Positions 1-10,783 of a stretch of DNA of 64,000 nucleotides are shown piece after piece (position 1 is the first letter of the stretch; each line of letters opens with the position of its first letter). Below the pieces are notes generated by a model. That model searched no databases, was not told the origin of the DNA, and saw nothing but the letters and a program-made list of their open reading frames with translations. Source of the stretch: Microbacteriaceae bacterium. GTDB lineage: Bacteria > Actinomycetota > Actinomycetes > Actinomycetales > Microbacteriaceae. The position numbers and the translations under genes were made by a program. The stretch is from the NCBI GenBank assembly GCA_024639845.1, contig JAHEGG010000006.1, forward strand, positions 1 through 64,000, read 5' to 3'.

Positions 1-402
1 GTAAAGCACCGCAAGCAGCACCACCCGAAGCGTTCGGGCGCAGCCACCGGTGGCACCAAGGTCAGCTTTGGTGAATACGGCATCCAGGCACTTACCCCTG
101 CTTATGTGACCAACCGTCAGATCGAGTCCGCTCGTATCGCGATGACCCGTCACATCAAGCGTGGTGGAAAAGTTTGGATCAACATCTACCCAGACCGTCC
201 ACTAACCAAGAAGCCAGCCGAAACCCGCATGGGTTCCGGTAAGGGTTCGCCAGAGTGGTGGGTCGCAAACGTCAAGCCAGGACGCGTGCTCTTTGAGCTC
301 AGCGGTGTCTCGGAGACCATTGCTCGTGAAGCAATGACCCGCGCCATCCACAAGCTGCCTCTCAAGGCCCGCATCATCAAGCGTGAAGAAGGTGACGCAT
401 AA
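1..402 (+). CDS. rplP: 50S ribosomal protein L16 (5' truncated by window edge)
   Basis: Frame open from base 1: [31 protein letters not shown]...; L16 signature; followed by rpmC/rpsQ. Confidence 0.97.
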   Translation, partial: VKHRKQHHPKRSGAATGGTKVSFGEYGIQALTPAYVTNRQIESARIAMTRHIKRGGKVWINIYPDRPLTKKPAETRMGSGKGSPEWWVANVKPGRVLFELSGVSETIAREAMTRAIHKLPLKARIIKREEGDA

Positions 403-704
403 TGGCGATCGGTTCGAAGAACCTCGCTCCAGTTGAACTGGACAAGATCGAGGACTCGGTTCTCATCGAAGAGCTAAAGAAGGCTAAGGAAGAGCTGTTC
501 AACCTGCGCTTCCAGTCGGCCACCGGCCAGCTCGAGAGCCACGGACGTCTGCGTGCTGTCAAGCGCGACATCGCCCGTATCTACACCATCATTCGTGAGC
601 GTGAGCTCGGCATCCGTGCGGTTCCAGCCGCCGCTGCCGCGCCAGCGCCTAAGGCCAAGAAGGCAGCCGCAGCCAAGGATGCAGCAGCCACTGAGGAGGC
701 ATAA
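402..704 (+). CDS. rpmC: 50S ribosomal protein L29 with Ala/Lys-rich C-terminal tail
   Basis: L29 core ([44 protein letters not shown]) and position in spc operon. Confidence 0.96.
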   Translation: MAIGSKNLAPVELDKIEDSVLIEELKKAKEELFNLRFQSATGQLESHGRLRAVKRDIARIYTIIRERELGIRAVPAAAAAPAPKAKKAAAAKDAAATEEA

Positions 705-706
705 CC

Positions 707-1006
707 ATGGCTGAAGCCAAGAAGGCACCCGTCGCCGAAGTTGCTGCCGAGGAGGCTCGCGGTTACCGCAAGACTCGTCGTGGCTACGTCGTTAGCGACA
801 AGATGAACAAGACCATCGTTGTTGAGGTTGAAGACCGCGTGAAGCACCCGCTTTACGGCAAGGTCATCCGCCGCAGCAAGAAGATCAAGGCTCACGACGA
901 GCTGAACACCGCCGGTGTTGGCGATCTCGTTCTAATCAGCGAGACCCGACCACTATCGGCAACCAAGAACTGGCGCCTAGTCGAGATTCTCGAAAAGGCC
1001 AAGTAA
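707..1006 (+). CDS. rpsQ: 30S ribosomal protein S17
   Basis: S17 core ([40 protein letters not shown]). Confidence 0.97.
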   Translation: MAEAKKAPVAEVAAEEARGYRKTRRGYVVSDKMNKTIVVEVEDRVKHPLYGKVIRRSKKIKAHDELNTAGVGDLVLISETRPLSATKNWRLVEILEKAK

Positions 1007-1060
1007 AAAATCCCTAGGATGCCCGTCGGTAATGGGTTTCCATCAAACAAGGAGTAACAA

Positions 1061-1429
1061 ATGCTTCAGCAGGAGTCGCGACTCAAGGTCGCTGACAACA
1101 CCGGTGCTAAAGAGCTGTTGACCATCCGTGTGCTCGGCGGTTCAGGCCGTCGCTACGCCGGTTTGGGTGACGTTATCGTTTGCTCGGTCAAGGATGCTAT
1201 CCCTGGCGGCAGCGTAAAGAAGGGTGACGTCGTCAAGGCCGTTATCGTTCGCACCGTAAAAGAGACTCGTCGTCCAGACGGTTCGTACATCAAGTTCGAC
1301 GAGAACGCCGCTGTGATCATCAAGAAGGATGGCGAGCCTCAGGGCACCCGCATCTTCGGTCCAGTCGGTCGCGAACTTCGTGACAAAAAGTTCATGAAGA
1401 TCATCTCGCTAGCACCGGAGGTTATTTAA
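1061..1429 (+). CDS. rplN: 50S ribosomal protein L14
   Basis: [28 protein letters not shown]...; operon position. Confidence 0.98.
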   Translation: MLQQESRLKVADNTGAKELLTIRVLGGSGRRYAGLGDVIVCSVKDAIPGGSVKKGDVVKAVIVRTVKETRRPDGSYIKFDENAAVIIKKDGEPQGTRIFGPVGRELRDKKFMKIISLAPEVI

Positions 1430-1432
1430 CTC

Positions 1433-1804
1433 ATGGCCAACATCAAGAAGGGTGACCTCGTTCAGGTCATCACCGGTGGCTCGCAGGACCGAGGCGGAGA
1501 CCGCGGCAAGCAGGGCAAGGTTATTGCTGTCGACAAGAAGTCGAACCGCGTAATCGTCGAAGGCATCAACCTGGTTAAGAAGCACGTCAAGGCCGGCCAG
1601 ACCGACCGCGGCACCAAGACTGGTGGCATCGAGACCGTTGAGGCGCCGATCCACATTTCAAACGTCCAGCTGGTAGACCCAAGCACCAAGAAACCAACCC
1701 GCGTTGGCGTAAAGGTGACTTCGGTCAAGAAGAGCGTGAATGGCAAGGATGTCGTCAAGACCGTCCGCGTTCGCGTTGCCAAGAAGTCGGGTAAGGAACT
1801 CTAA
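1433..1804 (+). CDS. rplX: 50S ribosomal protein L24
   Basis: [50 protein letters not shown]-type L24. Confidence 0.97.
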   Translation: MANIKKGDLVQVITGGSQDRGGDRGKQGKVIAVDKKSNRVIVEGINLVKKHVKAGQTDRGTKTGGIETVEAPIHISNVQLVDPSTKKPTRVGVKVTSVKKSVNGKDVVKTVRVRVAKKSGKEL

Positions 1805-2403
1805 TGACTGATGCAGCAGTAAAGGCCCCTAAGGCCGCAAAGGCAGCCGCAGGCAAGGCTCTTCCACGCCTGAAGGCTCAGTACCGCGCCGAGATCATCG
1901 TCGCGCTAACCAAGGAGTTCGGTTTCTCGAACCCACACCAGGTTCCAAACCTCACCAAGATCGTTGTCAACATGGGTGTCGGAGACGCCGCCAAGGATGG
2001 CAAGCTGATCGATGGTGCAATCAAAGACCTCACCGCAATCACCGGCCAGAAGCCTCAGGTCAACTTGGCGCGCAAGTCCATCGCTCAGTTCAAGCTGCGC
2101 GAAGGTCAGGCAATTGGTGCTCACGTGACCCTTCGCGGTGACCGTATGTGGGAGTTCCTCGACCGTCTGCTCAACCTCGCCCTGCCTCGCATCCGTGACT
2201 TCCGCGGACTCAGCGACAAGCAGTTCGACGGCCACGGCAACTACACCTTCGGTCTAACCGAGCAGAGCGTGTTCCACGAGATCAACCAGGATGCCATCGA
2301 CCGCCCACGCGGTATGGACATCACCGTTGTGACCACCGCCACCAACAACGAAGAGGGCCGTGCACTTCTGCGTGCACTCGGCTTCCCGTTCAAGACCAAC
2401 TAA
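1804..2403 (+). CDS. rplE: 50S ribosomal protein L5 with short Ala/Lys N-terminal extension
   Basis: L5 core ([17 protein letters not shown]..., [27 protein letters not shown]). Confidence 0.98.
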   Translation: MTDAAVKAPKAAKAAAGKALPRLKAQYRAEIIVALTKEFGFSNPHQVPNLTKIVVNMGVGDAAKDGKLIDGAIKDLTAITGQKPQVNLARKSIAQFKLREGQAIGAHVTLRGDRMWEFLDRLLNLALPRIRDFRGLSDKQFDGHGNYTFGLTEQSVFHEINQDAIDRPRGMDITVVTTATNNEEGRALLRALGFPFKTN

Positions 2404-2465
2404 TCAGGTAGGTCCGCTCGCTCGAAAAGCGTTCGGAAACCGCTGAGGAAAGTGAAACAAAAACA

Positions 2466-2864
2466 ATGACAATGACAGACCCGGTAGCAGACTTTCTGAC
2501 CCGGATCCGCAATGCGAACTCGGCATATCACGAGACCATCAACTTGCCTTACAGCAAGCTGAAGGGAAACATCGCGCAGATCCTCAAGGCCGAAGGTTAC
2601 ATCGCCGACTACAAGGTTCAAGACGCAGAGGTCGGCAAGACCCTCGTTGTAGACCTTAAGTTCGGTCCAAACCGCGAGCGTTCGATCGCCGGCATCAAGC
2701 GTGTGTCGAAGCCAGGTCTTCGCGTTTATGCGAAGAGCACCGAGCTTCCACGCGTTCTCGGCGGCCTCGGCATCGCCATCCTGTCCACCTCATCCGGTCT
2801 GCTTACTGACCGCCAGGCTGCGAAGAAGGGAGTAGGCGGAGAAGTCATCGCCTACGTTTGGTAA
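2466..2864 (+). CDS. rpsH: 30S ribosomal protein S8
   Basis: [18 protein letters not shown]...; S8 C-terminus [26 protein letters not shown]. Confidence 0.98.
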   Translation: MTMTDPVADFLTRIRNANSAYHETINLPYSKLKGNIAQILKAEGYIADYKVQDAEVGKTLVVDLKFGPNRERSIAGIKRVSKPGLRVYAKSTELPRVLGGLGIAILSTSSGLLTDRQAAKKGVGGEVIAYVW

Positions 2865-2870
2865 TCACAG

Positions 2871-3407
2871 ATGTCGCGTATTGGTAAGTTGCCGATTCCA
2901 GTTCCAGCTGGAGTCGAAGTAAAGATTGACGGCCAGGTCGTTGAGGTCAAGGGTCCTAAGGGCTCGCTGACCCACACCGTTCCTGCTCCGATCACCGTTG
3001 CCGTCGAAGACGGCACCATCCTTGTGACCCGCCCTGACGACGAGCGCGCTTCGCGTTCGCTTCACGGCCTGACCCGCACCCTGATTGCTAACAACATCAC
3101 CGGTGTGACCGTCGGATTCACCAAGGGCCTAGAGATCGTCGGTACCGGTTACCGTGTGGCTCAGAAGGGCAACGCCCTCGAGTTCGCTCTCGGATACTCT
3201 CACCCGATCACCGTCGAGCCGCCAGCAGGCATCTCGTTCACGGTTGACGGAAACACCAAGTTGACTGTTCACGGCATTGACAAGCAAGCCGTGGGCGAGG
3301 TTGCAGCCAACATTCGCAAGCTACGCAAGCCAGAGCCTTACAAGGGCAAGGGTGTTCGTTACGCCGGCGAAGTTGTACGTCGTAAGGCCGGAAAGGCTGG
3401 TAAGTAA
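2871..3407 (+). CDS. rplF: 50S ribosomal protein L6
   Basis: [21 protein letters not shown]...; [24 protein letters not shown]. Confidence 0.98.
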   Translation: MSRIGKLPIPVPAGVEVKIDGQVVEVKGPKGSLTHTVPAPITVAVEDGTILVTRPDDERASRSLHGLTRTLIANNITGVTVGFTKGLEIVGTGYRVAQKGNALEFALGYSHPITVEPPAGISFTVDGNTKLTVHGIDKQAVGEVAANIRKLRKPEPYKGKGVRYAGEVVRRKAGKAGK

Positions 3408-3409
3408 TC

Positions 3410-3787
3410 ATGGGTCTCACCACTAAGACTCGCGGAAAGAGCAAGTCCGCCGCTCGTGAGCGTCGCCACCTGCGTCTTCGCAAGAAGATCGCCGGTGACG
3501 CAATGCGTCCACGTTTGGTCGTCACCCGCTCGGCCCGCCACGTATTCGTTCAGATCGTTGACGACAGCAAGGGTCACACCCTGGCTTCGGCTTCGACCAT
3601 GGAAGTAGAACTGCGCAAAGACAAGGGCGACAAGACCGCTAAGGCCAAGGCCGTCGGTGTTCTCGTTGCCGAGCGCGCCAAAAAGGCTGGAATCACCGAA
3701 GTGGTCTTCGACCGCGGCGGAAACCAGTACGCAGGTCGCGTTGCCGCGATCGCAGACGGAGCACGCGAAGGCGGGCTGGCACTGTGA
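3410..3787 (+). CDS. rplR: 50S ribosomal protein L18
   Basis: [32 protein letters not shown]18 C-terminus. Confidence 0.97.
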   Translation: MGLTTKTRGKSKSAARERRHLRLRKKIAGDAMRPRLVVTRSARHVFVQIVDDSKGHTLASASTMEVELRKDKGDKTAKAKAVGVLVAERAKKAGITEVVFDRGGNQYAGRVAAIADGAREGGLAL

Positions 3788-4449
3788 GCGAAGAAACCAA
3801 GGAGCAAGAGTTGTCAACTGAAACTGAGACCACCGCAGCTGCAGCCGTTCAGGTTGAAGCCACCGAGCGTGAACAGCGCCGTGGCAGCCGCGAGCGTGGC
3901 CCACGTGGCGAGCGTCGTGACCGCGAAGAGACCAAGAGCCCATTCCTCGAGCGCGTGGTTGCAATCAACCGCGTTTCGAAGGTTGTGCAGGGTGGTCGTC
4001 GCTTCTCATTCACCGCTCTCGTAGTGGTCGGTGACGGAAACGGTTTGGTCGGCGTCGGTTACGGCAAGGCTAAAGAAGTTCCAGCAGCGATCGCCAAGGG
4101 TGTAGAGGAAGCCAAGAAAAACTTCTTCCGCGTTCCACGCAACGCCAGCACCATCCCGCACCCAGTGCAGGGTGAAGCAGCGGCTGGTGTCGTACTCCTT
4201 CGTCCGGCATCTGCTGGTACCGGTGTTATCGCCGGTGGTCCAGTTCGTGCCGTACTTGAGTGTGCAGGCATCCACGACGTTCTTTCGAAGTCGCTCGGAT
4301 CCTCGAACACCATCAACATCGTCCACGCAACCGTCGATGCGCTCAAGCGCCTCGAAGAGCCAGCAGCTGTCGCTGCTCGCCGTGGTCTTTCGTTGGAGGA
4401 AGTTGCCCCGGCAAATATCCTTCGTGAGCAGAACAAGGTAGGTGCCTAA
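3784..4449 (+). CDS. rpsE: 30S ribosomal protein S5 with acidic/Arg-rich N-terminal extension
   Basis: [46 protein letters not shown]. Confidence 0.98.
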   Translation: MSEETKEQELSTETETTAAAAVQVEATEREQRRGSRERGPRGERRDREETKSPFLERVVAINRVSKVVQGGRRFSFTALVVVGDGNGLVGVGYGKAKEVPAAIAKGVEEAKKNFFRVPRNASTIPHPVQGEAAAGVVLLRPASAGTGVIAGGPVRAVLECAGIHDVLSKSLGSSNTINIVHATVDALKRLEEPAAVAARRGLSLEEVAPANILREQNKVGA

Positions 4450-4634
4450 TGTCCAAGCGTCTTAAGGTAACCCAAATCAAGAGCAAAATCGGTGGCAAGC
4501 CGAACCAGCGCGAAACCCTTCGCAGCCTCGGACTGAAGCGTATTGGCGACATCGTCGTCAAAGACGACAGCCTGGTCGTACGTGGCATGGTTAACACGGT
4601 TGCCCACCTCGTCAAGGTTGAGGAGATCGACTAA
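4449..4634 (+). CDS. rpmD: 50S ribosomal protein L30
   Basis: [36 protein letters not shown]. Confidence 0.97.
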   Translation: MSKRLKVTQIKSKIGGKPNQRETLRSLGLKRIGDIVVKDDSLVVRGMVNTVAHLVKVEEID

Positions 4635-5308
4635 TGGCTGAAGAAAAGAAGCCAGCTGCCGCCAAGGCCGCTCCAAAGGCTGCTGCAAAGCCAGCTGCCG
4701 AGAAGGCTGCCCCAAAGGCCGCCGCTAAGCCAGCTGCCGAGAAGGCACCGGCTAAGGCTGCTGCTCCTAAGGCTGCCGCCGAGAAGACCGAAGCCGCGCC
4801 AAAGGTCGCTGCCCCTAAGGCTGCTGCAAAGCCAGCCGCCAAGAAGGCTGCCGCGCCTAAGGTTAAGAGCAACCTGCTTAAGCTTCACCACCTTCGTCCT
4901 GCTGAAGGATCGAAGAAGGAGCGCACTCGCGTTGGCCGTGGTGAAGGTTCGAAGGGTAAGACCTCGGGTCGCGGTACCAAGGGTACTAAGGCTCGTTACC
5001 AGGTTCGTCCGGGCTTCGAAGGTGGTGGTGTTCGTCTCGTAATGCGCACCCCTAAGCTTCGTGGTTTCAAGAACCCGGCCAAGGTCTACTACCAGGTTGT
5101 CAACGTAGCCGAGCTCGAAGCCTTGTATCCAAAGGGTGGAAACGTAACGGTTGCCGATCTAGTTGCCAAGGGTGCCGTTCGCAAGAACGAGCCAGTCAAG
5201 GTTCTAGGCAATGGCGACATCTCGGTTAAACTGACTGTCAGTGTCGACAAGGTCTCGCGCTCTGCCGCAGACAAGATTGTCGCTGCTGGTGGCTCGGTGA
5301 CCGAGTAA
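4634..5308 (+). CDS. rplO: 50S ribosomal protein L15 with ~75-aa Ala/Pro/Lys repeat N-terminal extension
   Basis: L15 core starts at [42 protein letters not shown]-terminus is an [13 protein letters not shown]-type repeat. Confidence 0.96.
   Translation: MAEEKKPAAAKAAPKAAAKPAAEKAAPKAAAKPAAEKAPAKAAAPKAAAEKTEAAPKVAAPKAAAKPAAKKAAAPKVKSNLLKLHHLRPAEGSKKERTRVGRGEGSKGKTSGRGTKGTKARYQVRPGFEGGGVRLVMRTPKLRGFKNPAKVYYQVVNVAELEALYPKGGNVTVADLVAKGAVRKNEPVKVLGNGDISVKLTVSVDKVSRSAADKIVAAGGSVTE
4667..4744 (+). repeat. Tandem coding repeat in rplO (two copies of [13 protein letters not shown], with degenerate copies after)
   Basis: Translated rplO residues 12-24 and 25-37 are identical 13-mers. Confidence 0.85.
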
Positions 5309-5338
5309 CCACCAACTTAGCTACCAGGAGGCTGACAG

Positions 5339-6652
5339 TTGTTTAGCGCCATCGTTCGCGTGTTCCGCTCTGTGGACCTGCGAAACAAGCTGTTGTTTAC
5401 CCTTGCGATCGTTGCAATTTTCCGTCTGGGCTCGTTTATCCCTGCCCCGAACGTGAACTATGCCAACGTCCAAGACTGTGTGAACGCCACTAAATCAACC
5501 AGTGGCCTCTACGAATTGGTAAACCTCTTCAGTGGTGGCGCTCTGCTTCAGCTTTCGATCTTCGCGCTCGGAATCATGCCATACATCACGGCGTCGATCA
5601 TTACGCAGCTGTTGCGTGTGGTCATCCCGCGCTTTGAAGCTCTTCACAAAGAAGGTCAGGCCGGTCAGGCCAAGTTGACTCAGTACACCCGCTATCTCAC
5701 GATCGCTCTCGGTGTGCTTCAGTCGACCACGCTTATTGCGGTGGCCCGACAGGGTGCCCTCTTCGGTGCATCCTGTGTGAAGCCGGTTCTGGTTGACAGC
5801 GGATGGCAGTCGATCGTGCTGATGATTCTGGCGATGACCGCTGGTACCGGTCTGATCATGTGGCTCGGTGAGCTCGTGACCGACAAGGGTATCGGCAATG
5901 GTATGTCGCTGCTGATTTTCACCTCGATTGCAGCCAAGTTCCCTGCATCGCTGATTTCGATCGCCCAGCAGAAGAGTGCGGAAGTTCTACTTATTGTTCT
6001 CGCCGTGGGTATCGTAATCGTTGGTTTGGTCATCTTGGTCGAACAGTCTCAGCGTCGCGTGCCAGTTCAATATGCGAAGCGTATGGTCGGCAAACGCAGC
6101 TACGGCGGCCAGGCCACCTACATTCCGATCAAGGTAAACATGGCTGGTGTTGTTCCGGTCATTTTCGCCTCGTCGTTGCTCTACTTGCCTTCGCTGATTG
6201 CTCAGTTCAACCAGCCGAACGACAAGGGCGAAGTCGCTGACTGGGTCACCTGGGTTTCTGCCTACCTAACTAAGGGCGACCACCCAATCTACATGGCGCT
6301 CTACTTCTTGCTGATTGTCGGTTTCACCTACTTCTATGTGGCGATTACCTTCAACCCAGAAGAGGTCAGCGACAACATGAAGCAGTACGGCGGCTTCATT
6401 CCGGGCATCCGTGCCGGTCGTCCGACGACCGAATACCTCGAGTATGTGCTCAGCCGAGTAACTCTGCCAGGCGCAATCTACCTCGGTCTGATCGCATTGA
6501 TTCCGCTTATTGCGTTCTCGCTCGTTGGCGCAAACCAGAACTTCCCGTTCGGTGGAACCTCGATCCTGATCATCGTTGGTGTCGGTCTTGAAACCGTCAA
6601 GCAGATCAACGCCCAGCTCGAGCAGCGCAACTACCAAGGTCTTCTGAAGTGA
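5339..6652 (+). CDS. secY: Preprotein translocase subunit SecY (TTG start)
   Basis: Multi-[46 protein letters not shown] Shine-Dalgarno 7 nt upstream of TTG. Confidence 0.98.
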   Translation: MFSAIVRVFRSVDLRNKLLFTLAIVAIFRLGSFIPAPNVNYANVQDCVNATKSTSGLYELVNLFSGGALLQLSIFALGIMPYITASIITQLLRVVIPRFEALHKEGQAGQAKLTQYTRYLTIALGVLQSTTLIAVARQGALFGASCVKPVLVDSGWQSIVLMILAMTAGTGLIMWLGELVTDKGIGNGMSLLIFTSIAAKFPASLISIAQQKSAEVLLIVLAVGIVIVGLVILVEQSQRRVPVQYAKRMVGKRSYGGQATYIPIKVNMAGVVPVIFASSLLYLPSLIAQFNQPNDKGEVADWVTWVSAYLTKGDHPIYMALYFLLIVGFTYFYVAITFNPEEVSDNMKQYGGFIPGIRAGRPTTEYLEYVLSRVTLPGAIYLGLIALIPLIAFSLVGANQNFPFGGTSILIIVGVGLETVKQINAQLEQRNYQGLLK

Positions 6653-7230
6653 GCCGGTTTCTCTTGATCGGCCCTCCTGGTGCTGGCAAGGGAACCCAAG
6701 CCGCCCGCTTAGCCGAGGCATACGGTATTCCAGCCATCTCCACCGGAGACATCTTTCGTTTCAATGTTAAAAATGAAACCGAACTCGGCAAGCTCGCCAA
6801 ATCGTTCATGGACCGTGGCGAATATGTTCCAGACAGCGTAACCAACGACCTTGTTCGTGACCGTCTATCTCACGAGGATGCTCAGGCAGGGTTCCTGCTA
6901 GACGGCTACCCTCGCACCTCCGACCAGGTAAACGAACTCGACAGCATCCTTGCCGACCAGGGCCGCGCGCTAGACGCAGTCATTCAGCTAACCGCCGAAA
7001 CCGATGAGGTCGTTCGTCGCCTGCTCAACCGCGCCATCGAGCAGGGCCGCACCGACGACACCGAAGAAGTGATTCGTCGCCGTCTCGAGATTTATGAAGC
7101 CGAGACTGCACCGTTGACCAGCGTCTATGCCGGCCGTGGCCTCGTGGTCATGGTCGACGGTCTCGGCGCAATCGACGAAGTCACCGAACGCATTCGCGAA
7201 GCGCTAGACGCCCGCCTCGGCGTGAACTAG
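6649..7230 (+). CDS. adk: Adenylate kinase
   Basis: P-loop [25 protein letters not shown]. Confidence 0.98.
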   Translation: MSRFLLIGPPGAGKGTQAARLAEAYGIPAISTGDIFRFNVKNETELGKLAKSFMDRGEYVPDSVTNDLVRDRLSHEDAQAGFLLDGYPRTSDQVNELDSILADQGRALDAVIQLTAETDEVVRRLLNRAIEQGRTDDTEEVIRRRLEIYEAETAPLTSVYAGRGLVVMVDGLGAIDEVTERIREALDARLGVN

Positions 7231-7246
7231 TTTCGACTGGCCCGCA

Positions 7247-8110
7247 ATGGCTCGCGAAGAATACACACTCAAAACCATCGCCGAGATGGTTCGCATGTGC
7301 GAAGCCGGTGAGATGGTCGCCGCTGCGCTCGATCAGGTGCGGGCCGCCGTTCGCCCCGGCATCACGACTCTCGAACTCGATGCGATTGCCGAGGCCGAAA
7401 TCGTTCGTCGCGGGGGACACTCCAACTTCAAAAAGGTGCCAGGATACTCGCACACGATCTGCGCGAGCATCAACGACGAAGTGGTGCACGGCATCCCTTC
7501 GGCGAACCGCCTCTTGCAGGCGGGTGACATCGTCTCGATCGATTGCGGAGCCGAGACCTCGGACGGTTGGAACGGCGACGCGGCCATCACCGTGATCGTG
7601 CCTGGTGGCGCGGATGCAGGAGTGGAAGCATCCGTGTTGAAACGCCGCGAACAGACCTCGGCCGTTTGCGAAGGGTCGCTCTGGGCAGGCATCGCCGCTC
7701 TAGCCGGTGCCAAAAAGCTCAACGAGGTTGGCGTCGCCATCGAGAAGTTCATTTATACGTCCGGTCGCTACGGCATTCTCGAGGACTACATCGGCCATGG
7801 CATCGGCCGCTCGATGCACGAAGATCCTCCCGTTTTCAACTACAAAACCCGCTTTTCTGGCCCTTCGGTCGAGCCGGGCCTCTGTGTCGCAATCGAGCCG
7901 ATGATCACTGCCGGCAGCCCAAAGGTCAAGGTTCTCGACGACGATTGGACGGTCAGCTCCAAAGACGGCTCGGATGCTTCGCACTGGGAGCACAGCGTTG
8001 CCGTTCACGACGCTGGTATCTGGGTGTTAACCTCCTGGGATGGTGGAGCCGCGAATCTCGCCCCGTTTGGCATCGTGCCTGTTGATCCGCGCACGAGTGC
8101 CAAAGATTAA
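7247..8110 (+). CDS. map: Type I methionine aminopeptidase
   Basis: HTICASINDEVVHGIPS, DIVSIDCG, YIGHGIGRSMHEDPPVFNY, IEPMI. Confidence 0.97.
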   Translation: MAREEYTLKTIAEMVRMCEAGEMVAAALDQVRAAVRPGITTLELDAIAEAEIVRRGGHSNFKKVPGYSHTICASINDEVVHGIPSANRLLQAGDIVSIDCGAETSDGWNGDAAITVIVPGGADAGVEASVLKRREQTSAVCEGSLWAGIAALAGAKKLNEVGVAIEKFIYTSGRYGILEDYIGHGIGRSMHEDPPVFNYKTRFSGPSVEPGLCVAIEPMITAGSPKVKVLDDDWTVSSKDGSDASHWEHSVAVHDAGIWVLTSWDGGAANLAPFGIVPVDPRTSAKD

Positions 8111-8159
8111 TTAGCAAATTTCGTCGAATATCCGTAGGATTGAACTTCGGTGTTTCTAC

Positions 8160-8195
8160 ACGCAATCCCTAAATCAAGGTTTGGGTTTTTTGCGT
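8160..8195 (+). terminator. Possible imperfect terminator/attenuator hairpin upstream of infA
   Basis: ACGCAA-tCCCtAAAtcaagGTTTGGGTTTTTTGCGT imperfect inverted repeat. Confidence 0.35.
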
Positions 8196-8236
8196 GCGTT
8201 TGGAGCGCCAAACCAGCAACGTAGATAAGTGAGTTT

Positions 8237-8458
8237 ATGGCCAACAAAGACGGTGTCATCGAGATCGAAGGCACAGTGGTTGAGGCTCTACCCAACGCAA
8301 TGTTCCGGGTTGAGCTGACCAATGGTCACAAAGTCCTTGCGCACATCTCAGGCAAGATGCGCCAGCACTACATTCGTATCCTCCCCGAGGACCGCGTAAT
8401 CGTAGAGCTGAGCACATACGACCTGACTCGTGGCCGCATCATCTACCGCTACAAGTAA
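8237..8458 (+). CDS. infA: Translation initiation factor IF-1
   Basis: [42 protein letters not shown]. Confidence 0.99.
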   Translation: MANKDGVIEIEGTVVEALPNAMFRVELTNGHKVLAHISGKMRQHYIRILPEDRVIVELSTYDLTRGRIIYRYK

Positions 8459-8504
8459 AGACTTGAAAATCGGTTCGCAAGAACCCCAAACAGAAGTAAG
8501 AGAC

Positions 8505-8618
8505 ATGAAGGTTAACCCAAGCGTCAAGAAGATTTGCGACAAGTGCAAGGTCATCCGTCGCCACGGTCGCGTCATGGTGATCTGCGACAACCCACGTCAC
8601 AAGCAGCGCCAGGGCTAA
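8505..8618 (+). CDS. rpmJ: 50S ribosomal protein L36
   Basis: [37 protein letters not shown]; internal ATG of ORF 8430..8618. Confidence 0.98.
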   Translation: MKVNPSVKKICDKCKVIRRHGRVMVICDNPRHKQRQG

Positions 8619-8665
8619 ACGCTCTTTCACAGATTTACAACTGAATAGCAAAACAAGGCAACGCA

Positions 8666-8718
8666 ACATCCGAGAATATTCAAGGATGTCACCTCCGGAG
8701 AAGGCCGGAGCCCGAGGT
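8666..8718 (+). promoter_or_regulatory. Two consecutive hairpins in rpsM 5' leader (candidate leader RNA)
   Basis: ACATCC(8666-8671)/GGATGT(8684-8689) and ACCTC(8691-8695)/GAGGT(8714-8718) exact complements in a 155-nt intergenic leader. Confidence 0.4.
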
Positions 8719-8773
8719 TAAAAACCAGAGGATGCGCTGCTGAAGACCTTCTAAACAACAAGGAGAAATCCCA

Positions 8774-9154
8774 ATGGCACGTGTTGCCGGAGCCGATATT
8801 CCAGACGCAAAACGCGTCGAAATCGCACTAACCTACGTTTACGGCATTGGTCGTACTCGCTCGGTTCAGATTCTGACCGAAACCAAGATCGACAAGAACA
8901 TCCGCGTCAAAGACTTGACCGATGACCAGCTCGTCGCAATCCGTGACTTCATCGAAGGCAACTACAAAGTTGAGGGTGACCTCCGCCGCGATGTAGCAGC
9001 CGACATTCGCCGCAAGGTTGAGATCGGTTCATACGAAGGTATTCGCCACCGCAAGGGCCTCCCAGTCCGCGGTCAGCGCACCAAGACTAACGCTCGCACC
9101 CGCAAGGGCCCGAAGCGCACCGTGGCCGGCAAGAAGAAGGCGGCACGCAAGTAG
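8774..9154 (+). CDS. rpsM: 30S ribosomal protein S13
   Basis: [51 protein letters not shown]. Confidence 0.99.
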   Translation: MARVAGADIPDAKRVEIALTYVYGIGRTRSVQILTETKIDKNIRVKDLTDDQLVAIRDFIEGNYKVEGDLRRDVAADIRRKVEIGSYEGIRHRKGLPVRGQRTKTNARTRKGPKRTVAGKKKAARK

Positions 9155-9204
9155 CCCCGGCTCTCGCGTCCACTCTGACTAGAAGAATTTAGGAGAAAGC
9201 ACAC

Positions 9205-9615
9205 ATGGCAGCACCTAAGGCTAAGGCCGGTTCGGCAGCACGCAAGCCGCGTCGCAAAGAAAAGAAGAACATCACCGTTGGTCAGGCTCACATCAAGTCG
9301 ACCTTCAACAACACCATCGTTTCGATCACCGACTCAACCGGTGCCGTTATTTCGTGGTCGTCGTCTGGTGACGTTGGTTACAAGGGTTCGCGCAAGTCGA
9401 CCCCGTTTGCAGCTCAGCTAGCCGCCGAATCGGCAGCTCGCAAGGCTCAGGAGCACGGACTCAAGAAGGTTGACGTTTTCGTCAAGGGTCCTGGTTCGGG
9501 CAAAGACACTGCAATCCGTTCGCTTGCAGCAGCAGGTCTAGAAGTTGGTTCGATCAGCGATGTGACCCCTCAGGCTCACAACGGATGCCGTCCGCCAAAG
9601 CGTCGCCGCATCTAA
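9205..9615 (+). CDS. rpsK: 30S ribosomal protein S11
   Basis: [44 protein letters not shown]...[12 protein letters not shown]. Confidence 0.99.
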   Translation: MAAPKAKAGSAARKPRRKEKKNITVGQAHIKSTFNNTIVSITDSTGAVISWSSSGDVGYKGSRKSTPFAAQLAAESAARKAQEHGLKKVDVFVKGPGSGKDTAIRSLAAAGLEVGSISDVTPQAHNGCRPPKRRRI

Positions 9616-9666
9616 CGCACTTCGCAACTCAAGCTTCATCCCAGTTTTAAAACTCAACTGAATAAA

Positions 9667-9690
9667 GCCGCGTAGTGGCCACTACTCGGC
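9667..9690. promoter_or_regulatory. 24-bp near-perfect palindrome upstream of rpoA
   Basis: GCCG-c-GTAGTGGCCACTAC-t-CGGC; central 14 bp perfectly palindromic (9672-9685). Confidence 0.4.
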
Positions 9691-9741
9691 AAAACCCAAC
9701 ACTAGGTATCAAATAGCGGATGCCTACGAAAGGAAACAACA

Positions 9742-10752
9742 GTGCTAATTGCACAGCGCCCAACCCTGCACGAAGAGAAGATTTCTGACACCCGTTCGCG
9801 CTTCACGCTCGACCCACTGGAGCCTGGCTTCGGTTACACCCTCGGAAACTCCCTCCGTCGCACCCTGCTTTCGTCGATTCCTGGCGCAGCAGTCACCCAC
9901 GTTCGTTTCGCTGGAGCTCTTCACGAGTTCAGCACCATCGAGGGTGTTAAAGAAGACGTCACCGAGATCATCTTGAACCTCAAGGAACTCGTAGTTTCGT
10001 CGGAGAACGACGAGCCAGTTGTGGCTCGACTCACCAAGTCCGGTGCCGGTGCAGCAACTGCAGCCGACATTCAGGTTCCTGCAGGTGTTTCGATTCACAA
10101 CAGCGACCTAGTCATCGCCAACATCAACGCCAAGGCAAAGTTTGAGGTTGAGCTCATCATCGAGCGCGGCCGCGGATATGTTCAGGCAGCCCAGAACCGC
10201 TCGCAGGGCGAAGAAGCCGGTCTGATTCCGGTTGACTCGATCTACTCGCCAGTTCTCAAGGTCGCTTACCGCGTTGAGGCAACTCGTGCCGGTGAGTTCA
10301 CCAACTTCGACAAGCTAATCGTCGATGTTGAGACCAAGCCTTCGATCAGCCCAACCGACGCCGTTGCTTCGGCCGGTAGCACCTTGGTCGAGCTATTCGG
10401 TCTAGCCAAGGGTCTGAACGAGGATGCCGAAGGTATCGAACTCGGTGCAGCTCCTGTCGAGGCTGTTCTCAGCCCAGAGTTGGCTATGCCAATCGAAGAG
10501 CTCGAACTGACCGTTCGGTCATACAACTGCCTCAAGCGCGAAGGCATCAACACCGTTTCGGAGCTCGTCGCTCTGACCGAAGACCAGTTGATGAACATCC
10601 GCAACTTCGGTTCGAAGTCGGTTGACGAAGTTCGCGACAAGCTCACCTCGATGGGACTCAAGTTCAAGGACAGCATCCCTGGTTTTGAGGCTGCTTACTT
10701 CAGCACCGGCGACGATTTTGCCGCCGACTTTGACGACGTAGACCAGGCCTAA
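9742..10752 (+). CDS. rpoA: DNA-directed RNA polymerase subunit alpha
   Basis: [29 protein letters not shown]; alpha-[27 protein letters not shown]. Confidence 0.99.
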   Translation: MLIAQRPTLHEEKISDTRSRFTLDPLEPGFGYTLGNSLRRTLLSSIPGAAVTHVRFAGALHEFSTIEGVKEDVTEIILNLKELVVSSENDEPVVARLTKSGAGAATAADIQVPAGVSIHNSDLVIANINAKAKFEVELIIERGRGYVQAAQNRSQGEEAGLIPVDSIYSPVLKVAYRVEATRAGEFTNFDKLIVDVETKPSISPTDAVASAGSTLVELFGLAKGLNEDAEGIELGAAPVEAVLSPELAMPIEELELTVRSYNCLKREGINTVSELVALTEDQLMNIRNFGSKSVDEVRDKLTSMGLKFKDSIPGFEAAYFSTGDDFAADFDDVDQA

Positions 10753-10783
10753 GCCGCTACCCAAGAAATCCAAGGAGAAATAA

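Noticed and set aside
2404-2465. Missing rpsN (S14) between rplE and rpsH
   Set aside because: S14 is often encoded elsewhere with rpmB/rpmG in related Actinobacteria; not an anomaly without the rest of the genome
4631-4891. Antisense ORFs 4612..4872 and 4631..4891 (-) rich in Ala/Gly/Leu
   Set aside because: Mirror of the Ala/Lys repeat of rplO on the opposite strand; no SD or family signature
9616-9741. Absence of rpsD between rpsK and rpoA
   Set aside because: rpsD is located elsewhere in several Actinobacteria; only noted for its implication for alpha-operon autoregulation
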